Below, in pieces: positions 59,074 through 64,000 of a stretch of DNA of 64,000 bases. The position numbers and the translations under genes were made by a program. A model generated the notes under the pieces. The model saw nothing but the letters and a program-made list of their open reading frames with translations. It was not told the DNA's origin and did not search any database. The stretch's first letter is position 1. Each line of letters opens with the position of its first letter. Source of the DNA: an uncultured Collinsella sp. Its GTDB lineage: Bacteria > Actinomycetota > Coriobacteriia > Coriobacteriales > Coriobacteriaceae. Location of the stretch: positions 60,306-124,305 of the forward strand of contig CATYLC010000003.1 in the NCBI GenBank assembly GCA_958408685.1, given 5' to 3'.

Positions 59074-60210
59074 ATGAGAAAGTTCGCTACTGTTTCGTAC
59101 AACCTGTACGGTAACTTTACTAACTATGGATCCGCACTGCAGACATACGCGTTAAGGCGCGCCATTTCCGAGCTCGCTCCGTCTGAGGTCGAGGCTATTG
59201 TATTGGACTACTGCCCTGACTGCCTGAGGGAGAACGACCCGCTTAACCCCGCAAAGCGCATGTGGGATGCTGATGCAGAGTCAAGGCGCATGGTAGAGCT
59301 TACTATGCCCGCCATTCGTGAGAACTACGTCAAGTTCGATCGCTTCTATCATGAGGAGTGCAACCTTTCTGAGGGCTCATACACATCGTCTAATTTCGAC
59401 GATTCCCTTGCCGCTGAGGGCCTAGATGGCTATGTCTGTGGTAGTGACACCATTTTCTGCATCCGCGAGTTCGACGGATTCGACGACGGTTACTTCGCCA
59501 ATTTCCCCGCAATGCGCAACCGATCGATCAGCTATGCGGCAAGCTTCGGCGACGTCGACTGGACTGAAGATGAGATAAACACTCTCAAAGAGCGTCTCGC
59601 GAACTTCAAGGCACTCGGCGTCCGCGAGGGTGGAGCTGATTTTGAATGGATCCAGGCTAACGTCGACGTTCCCGTCACGCGCGTACTCGATCCGACGCTT
59701 TTGCTCACGGGCGCAGACTACTCGCCCATTGTGGGCGAACCGCAGATGGATGAGCCCTATGTCCTCCTCTACTCACGCCGCTATAATCCCGCGATGGAGA
59801 CCTACGCCGACCGCGTGGCGAAAAGACTGGGTTGCAAGGTCGTTGACATCAGCCTTCGTGCGACCAACGCAGAGCGCGGGCACGTGATGCGCTATGACGC
59901 CGGAGTCGAGGAGTTCCTAGCGCTCACCAAGGAGGCGCGCTACGTCGTCACCAACTCGTTCCACGGGCTTATCTTCGCCGCTCAGATGCACACGCCGTTT
60001 TCGGTGTTCTCGCGCGAGCAGGCTGATACTAAGATTTCTCAGCTGCTCGCGTGGCTTGGACTTTCCAATCGCGCAATGGTGTCCGGCGACGAAGACGTGT
60101 CGCTCGAGATGAACTTCAACGATATGGAGTCTCGTTTGGCCGCGCTGCGCGAGTCGAGCCTCAGCTACCTGCGCGGGGGCCTTCGACTCTTGGGGGCGGA
60201 ATGCCTGTAG
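59074..60210 (+). CDS. Polysaccharide pyruvyl transferase family protein
   Basis: A 378-residue protein of the CsaB/WcaK-like family, which adds pyruvyl ketals to sugars from phosphoenolpyruvate. NYGSALQTYALRRAI at the N-terminus, CGSDTIFC, NRSISYAASFGDVDW, LGVREGGADF, and VTNSFHGLIFAAQMHTPF near the C-terminus are diagnostic. AAGGAGG precedes the ATG by about seven bases. It overlaps the F420-type oxidoreductase gene by ten bases; this pairing recurs in many polysaccharide loci. Confidence 0.88.
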   Translation: MRKFATVSYNLYGNFTNYGSALQTYALRRAISELAPSEVEAIVLDYCPDCLRENDPLNPAKRMWDADAESRRMVELTMPAIRENYVKFDRFYHEECNLSEGSYTSSNFDDSLAAEGLDGYVCGSDTIFCIREFDGFDDGYFANFPAMRNRSISYAASFGDVDWTEDEINTLKERLANFKALGVREGGADFEWIQANVDVPVTRVLDPTLLLTGADYSPIVGEPQMDEPYVLLYSRRYNPAMETYADRVAKRLGCKVVDISLRATNAERGHVMRYDAGVEEFLALTKEARYVVTNSFHGLIFAAQMHTPFSVFSREQADTKISQLLAWLGLSNRAMVSGDEDVSLEMNFNDMESRLAALRESSLSYLRGGLRLLGAECL

Positions 60211-61508
60211 AAACAGCCGAGACGGATCTTCGGGCGTGCTTTCTTAAGACCGGGCGCAAGGCAGACTGCTGTGGCTGCGAGGCATGCGCCTCCGTTTGCC
60301 CTGTCGATGCTGTGGCTATGTGCGAGGACAGAGATGGTTTTCGCTATCCTGTCGTTGACAAGGATGTCTGTATCGGATGCGGACGCTGTGAGGCGGTCTG
60401 CTCGCTGCCTGCTGAGCGTTTCCACGCTGCGGATGCCCAGCGCGGCTTTGGCGGCTCCATTAAAGACGCGGAACTTCTCGCTGAAAGCACGAGTGGTGGT
60501 GCCTTCACTGCTATCGCGACTGCGTTTCTCGAGAATGACGGAATCGTTTTCGGCGTGGAGTCGAGCGAAGTCTATAAGGCGCGCCATGCTTCTGTGTCCA
60601 GTGTCGAGGGGCTTGTTGCCTTCCGTGGCTCCAAGTATGTACAGAGTGAGATCGGAGACGCCTACTCACGAGTTCTTGATCTTCTCAAAACGGGAAACCG
60701 TGTTCTCTTTTCGGGCACACCGTGCCAAATCGACGGTCTCTACGGCAGTTTGGGTAGGCTCGCGGACTCACCTTTGTTGCTTACGGTGGAAGTTGTTTGC
60801 GAGGGCGTACCGACACCGCGACTTATCGAGAAGCAGCTCTGCTACGTCTCGGATAAATGGTTCAAGGGAAAACCTATCGAGTCAATGAGATATCGAGACA
60901 AGTGGAACTCCGCCTGTAGCAGTAGTAGTAGGTGGGATTTAGAGGGAATGAGCTTCGCCATTGCCGGCTGGGATTACCAGGCAACGTCCATCGAAGGCAA
61001 AACTAGTAAGCGCCGTGTTGTCGACCGCTGGTTTAATCCTTTTTGGAGCATATGGCTCCAGCACCTCGTGTCTCGTCCTTCGTGTGCTGAGTGTCCGTTT
61101 GCGCGCCCTGAACGTGTTGCCGATATCACTCTCGGGGACCTTTGGGGCGTGCATTTATACTGCCCTGACCTCTACAACAACGACAAGGGTGCGTCCCTTG
61201 CTGTATGTAACACAGAGAAAGGACTTGCCGCCTTCGAGGCTGCCATGCCTTTAATGGAGTCTAGAGAACTTGATATGGTCGACGTGGTTTGCTACCAAGG
61301 ACCCATGAGGAAGCCGACCGGCGCAAACCCCCGCAGGGAAGAATGCATGAACGACCTGCGTTCGATGGGCTGGCGTGAGTTCACGCGCAAGTGGGCGAAG
61401 AAGCCAACACTGAAAATATTGGTCTCAAAATACCTATGGGGCACAAATAAACAGGTCTGTGCAAAGGCGAACAAAGCGAGCAGGAAATGCGGCAAAAAAG
61501 ACAGCTGA
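60201..61508 (+). CDS. Coenzyme F420 hydrogenase/dehydrogenase beta subunit family protein
   Basis: A 435-residue redox protein. Two ferredoxin-type clusters are at CCGCEACASVCPVDA (residues about 26-40) and CIGCGRCEAVCSLP. Then follow the FrhB N-terminal domain (STSGGAFTAIATAFL, KYVQSEIGDAYSRVL, VLFSGTPCQIDGLYG) and C-terminal domain (CAECPFARPERVADITLGDLWG). Such proteins are frequent beside polysaccharide pyruvyl transferases; their reaction there is not known, and F420 is not expected in this genus. ATG 60201 lies inside the end of the preceding gene. Confidence 0.85.
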   Translation: MPVETAETDLRACFLKTGRKADCCGCEACASVCPVDAVAMCEDRDGFRYPVVDKDVCIGCGRCEAVCSLPAERFHAADAQRGFGGSIKDAELLAESTSGGAFTAIATAFLENDGIVFGVESSEVYKARHASVSSVEGLVAFRGSKYVQSEIGDAYSRVLDLLKTGNRVLFSGTPCQIDGLYGSLGRLADSPLLLTVEVVCEGVPTPRLIEKQLCYVSDKWFKGKPIESMRYRDKWNSACSSSSRWDLEGMSFAIAGWDYQATSIEGKTSKRRVVDRWFNPFWSIWLQHLVSRPSCAECPFARPERVADITLGDLWGVHLYCPDLYNNDKGASLAVCNTEKGLAAFEAAMPLMESRELDMVDVVCYQGPMRKPTGANPRREECMNDLRSMGWREFTRKWAKKPTLKILVSKYLWGTNKQVCAKANKASRKCGKKDS

Positions 61509-61534
61509 CAGAGCAAGGGAGGAGATGAGGTCCC

Positions 61535-62923
61535 ATGAGGAAAGTAATTACATACGGTACGTACGATCTTTTGCACCGGGGCCACGTCCGCCTTCTCGAG
61601 CGCGCAAAGGCACTCGGTGACTACTTGGTCGTCGGCGTGACCGCCGATGGCTTCGATAAGGTGCGCGGAAAGATAAATGTGTCCCAAACTCTCAACGAGC
61701 GCATGCGAGCCGTTCAGGAACTCGGAATCGCCGACGAGGTGATCGTTGAGGAGTACGAGGGCCAGAAAATCGATGATATCAGGCGTATGGGAATTGATGT
61801 TTTCACCGTAGGCTCTGACTGGTTCGGTAAGTTCGACTATCTCAAGGAATACTGCGATGTAGTCTATCTTGATCGTACTCAAGGTGTCTCGAGCACCGAG
61901 CTTCGCGCTGAAAGTGGACATCTACGAATGGGGTACGTGGGTAAGCATGTGCTAGTGGAAAAGTACCTGCGTGAAAGTGCCTTCGTGAATGGCGTTGACC
62001 CCACCTGCGCGATGCTCGACAGTGATGGAAGCCTCGCAGGCTGTTGCTTAGTCGAACAAGTTAATGATTTCGATGAGATAGTCGGTCGATGCGACGCAAT
62101 CTACCTTGCATCGCATCCCAATCAGCACTATGGACAGATTAAGCAAGCGCTTGAGGCGGGCAAACATGTTCTATGTGAGAGCCCCATTGCCTCAACGCGT
62201 GAGGCGTGCCAGGAACTGCAGGCGCTCGCACGCTCAAAGGGCCTCGTTTTGGCCGACGCGATCAAGACGGCGTATTCAACGGCCTACCATCGACTGCTTC
62301 TGCTCGCCAAGAGTGGTCACATTGGACGAGTCCTGTCGGTGCGCGCTGTATGCACCAGCCTTGTTGATCTCGGCAGTGAGGACATCTCGAGCGTTGGGGG
62401 CAAGTGGTCGAGCTCCAAAGCCTGGGGTCCAGCAGCGTTGCTGCCCATCTTGCAGCTACTCGGAACTGATTATAGATCAGCCGATTTTGTAAGGGCCGAC
62501 CTTGAAGGTCACGCTGGCTTTGACGCATTTGGTGAGATTCGGCTGGCGTTCGAGGATGGCTACGGCGAGGCGGTTTTCGGCAAGGCGGCTAAATCTGAGG
62601 GGTCGCTTGTGGTTTCCGGCACGGATGGCTACATTTACGTACCCGCTCCCTGGTGGAAAACAGACTACTTCGAGGTACGCAAAGAGGATCCTTCTCAAAA
62701 CAAGCGGTATTTCTTCCAGCTTGACGGCGAGGGAATTCGAAACGAGCTCGTCGAGTTCGCGCGAGCAGCTGAGCGTGGAGGCAAATGCGGTCTTTACATC
62801 GATGATAGTGTATCCGCCGCCATAGCTGGCCTGCTGGGTCAATTCGGCGCAAGTAAAGACCACATCGAACTGTCGCCTATCAAGCTCGGGAGCGACACCT
62901 GTGGTGAGGGCGTAGCGAGATAG
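61535..62923 (+). CDS. Cytidylyltransferase fused to a Gfo/Idh/MocA-type dehydrogenase
   Basis: A 462-residue fusion. Residues 1 to about 130 are a TagD-like cytidylyltransferase: TYGTYDLLHRGHVRLLERAK with the HxGH motif and RTQGVSSTELR with the RTxGxST motif, which forms a CDP-alcohol from CTP. Residues about 135-462 look like a Gfo/Idh/MocA oxidoreductase: YLASHPNQHYGQIKQALEAG, HVLCESPIASTREACQEL (CESP in place of CEKP) and a C-terminal mixed sheet with GTDGYIYV. The first Rossmann glycine loop is not clear. It probably supplies the donor of LicD. GGGAGGAG lies eleven bases upstream. It is the last gene of the locus. Confidence 0.8.
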   Translation: MRKVITYGTYDLLHRGHVRLLERAKALGDYLVVGVTADGFDKVRGKINVSQTLNERMRAVQELGIADEVIVEEYEGQKIDDIRRMGIDVFTVGSDWFGKFDYLKEYCDVVYLDRTQGVSSTELRAESGHLRMGYVGKHVLVEKYLRESAFVNGVDPTCAMLDSDGSLAGCCLVEQVNDFDEIVGRCDAIYLASHPNQHYGQIKQALEAGKHVLCESPIASTREACQELQALARSKGLVLADAIKTAYSTAYHRLLLLAKSGHIGRVLSVRAVCTSLVDLGSEDISSVGGKWSSSKAWGPAALLPILQLLGTDYRSADFVRADLEGHAGFDAFGEIRLAFEDGYGEAVFGKAAKSEGSLVVSGTDGYIYVPAPWWKTDYFEVRKEDPSQNKRYFFQLDGEGIRNELVEFARAAERGGKCGLYIDDSVSAAIAGLLGQFGASKDHIELSPIKLGSDTCGEGVAR

Positions 62924-63739
62924 CCGCGCTTAGATATACACTCGACGCATTATTCATGCCGTAATCTGAAGCATGGGGGAGTGGTGACCATCATTCTTCT
63001 GGGTGATAGCGGTATGTATCTCGATTGCATGCTTATCTTTCATTGATTTAATAACAACGCAAGCAGCGGCTTGCGAATAACGGAAGTCGAAATTTAGCTA
63101 CTTTCACATAAACTCTTTCTATGTGTTTTGACTTACGTTGGTTCAAAAATTGACTAAGCCAACTTTTGAACCAACGTAAACCTCCGTAGGCACTTGAATG
63201 TGTCTTCGCTATTTGGTACTTGGCTAAACAAAACAAATGAAGGACCCTTTGCTAGGGTCATCATCACCACAAAATTTGATTTAGAATCAGGCTTAAATTT
63301 TCGGCACGATCTTCGGGGACCTTCCGGTCTCCGCATCATCAACTGTTTTCTAAACTGTTATATAAATTAAGATCGACCCCTGAGGAATGGAAAGAGATCC
63401 TCGGGGGTCGATTTCATAAATGGGAAATCAAATACATCCGGGCAGAAACTATCAATCTAATATTCGAAACAATGACTGAATTGCTATTACCCGTATATTA
63501 CTCCTTGCTGGAGAACCATTGGACGATCCCATATGTTGACTTCGGTAGTGTTGACCCAGGCTACGTCTTGAACCGCAACCTATGTTTAGGAGAATATCTT
63601 AACTAGAGCCGAGGGGTTATAATGGTATTTCCCAATGCTGAAAATTATTTACTTTGCATGCAGCACGGTATTTTTAATTGTCCACCAGCAGGAATAAAAT
63701 TGCATCAACGTTAATTTGATCGCTTTAGGAGATGCTCTA
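62924..63739. other. AT-rich intergenic region at the end of the polysaccharide locus
   Basis: About 800 bp. It contains an inverted repeat at 63133-63179, a hairpin GACCC-GGGTC near 63245-63262, a stem ATCGACCCC(T)GAGGA / TCCTC(G)GGGGTCGAT at about 63371-63413 and a TATAAT at 63621-63626. One frame from about 63283 to 63606 is open for some 107 codons but has no start or ribosome site except an internal ATG at 63471; I do not call it. Base composition is clearly lower in GC than the rest of the window. Confidence 0.55.
63133..63179. repeat. Inverted repeat in the AT-rich right end
   Basis: TTACGTTGGTTCAAAA(A/G)TTG at 63133-63152 is mirrored at 63160-63179 with one mismatch over 20 bp and a seven-base loop. 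No gene end lies close by, the nearest stop being 210 bp upstream. Confidence 0.7.
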
Positions 63740-64000
63740 ATGCCCGGATTGTTCGCGATGCACTCACTTGTTGTCTATAGGCTTTGGGCAAATACCTATA
63801 GACACAAGGAGGAAAGACTCGATGTCTCGAATTACGGCAACAAACCTTTACTAGACTACATTTTTAGCTTTGTTAATGACAATAACGCGCCGTTTCAAGT
63901 AAATGAAGGTGAACGGTTCATTCAGTTCGATTCTTATAGGCAAATAAAGAGCCTTCGTGAGTTCGTGTGGGTAGTCCCTACGCCTCGCGCCCCGGCAGGG
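63740..64000 (+). CDS. Unknown protein, C-terminus beyond the window
   Basis: A frame that opens at ATG 63740 and is still open at the right edge (87 codons). AGGAG lies eight bases before the ATG, so the start is credible. The visible part begins MPGLFAMHSLVVYRLW and contains KPLLDYIFSFVNDNNAPFQV and ERFIQFDSYRQIKSLREF; it is charged, without signal peptide or membrane helix, and I recognise no family. Codon use is AT-rich (AAT, AAA, TTT) unlike the neighbouring genes, suggesting an accessory or recently acquired gene such as phage or defence related, but this is only a guess. Confidence 0.6.
   Translation, partial: MPGLFAMHSLVVYRLWANTYRHKEERLDVSNYGNKPLLDYIFSFVNDNNAPFQVNEGERFIQFDSYRQIKSLREFVWVVPTPRAPAG

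Noticed and set aside
63283..63606. Frame of about 107 codons before the last gene.
   Set aside because: No start codon with ribosome site at its beginning; it crosses a terminator-like stem at 63371-63413; sequence shows no family. It could be a relic but cannot be supported.

Overview
The window looks like chromosomal DNA of a high-GC anaerobic actinobacterium of the class Coriobacteriia, most likely Collinsella or a close relative. This is inferred from gene content and protein style (glycogen genes in the order glgB-glgP-glgC-glgD-glgA, single-chain L-serine dehydratase, priA-def-fmt-rsmB block, exopolysaccharide locus headed by a NusG paralogue). I could not run a database search.

Region 1 (1-18260) is a very GC-rich cobalamin island. 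On the minus strand a cobalamin riboswitch precedes an exported CbiK-type cobaltochelatase lipoprotein and two further lipoproteins, the last running off the left edge. Divergently, 17 tightly overlapping plus-strand genes encode the anaerobic corrin pathway and nucleotide-loop assembly: cbiF, cbiD, a cbiL remnant, cbiG, cbiH, cbiET, cbiA, cobT, cobU, cobS, a cobU-cobC fusion, cbiB, cobD, cbiP, cobA, cbiC, cbiJ. The cbiL gene has lost about 150 internal codons, so the pathway is complete only if another CbiL exists elsewhere. A fragment of an IS21-type istA transposase marks the right border, where base composition drops.

Region 2 (18270-34890) holds housekeeping genes: a MacAB-like export system, an L,D-transpeptidase, serine dehydratase and metK on the minus strand, then gltX, priA, def, fmt and rsmB on the plus strand, and fmdB on the minus strand. 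Many of the gaps hold long, nearly perfect inverted repeats of unrelated sequence.

Region 3 (34976-48380) is a minus-strand alpha-glucan block: glgB, glgP, glgC, glgD, glgA and a giant GH13-GH77 fusion. Glycogen synthase and branching enzyme both carry long Lys/Ala/Thr-rich tails like histone H1, and both transcription units are preceded by TGGTAAAAC-type sites, suggesting one shared regulator.

Region 4 (48384-49958) has a HAD phosphatase, thiamine pyrophosphokinase and tRNA-Ala(GGC).

Region 5 (50400-62923) is a surface-polysaccharide locus: a long structured leader, a LoaP-type NusG paralogue, a priming sugar transferase, glycosyltransferases, an EpsG-like polymerase, a Wzx flippase, a decayed glycosyltransferase and a tail-modification set (LicD, class V aminotransferase, pyruvyl transferase, F420-type oxidoreductase, and a cytidylyltransferase fused to a Gfo/Idh/MocA dehydrogenase). 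The last kilobase is AT-rich with one gene start running off the right edge.
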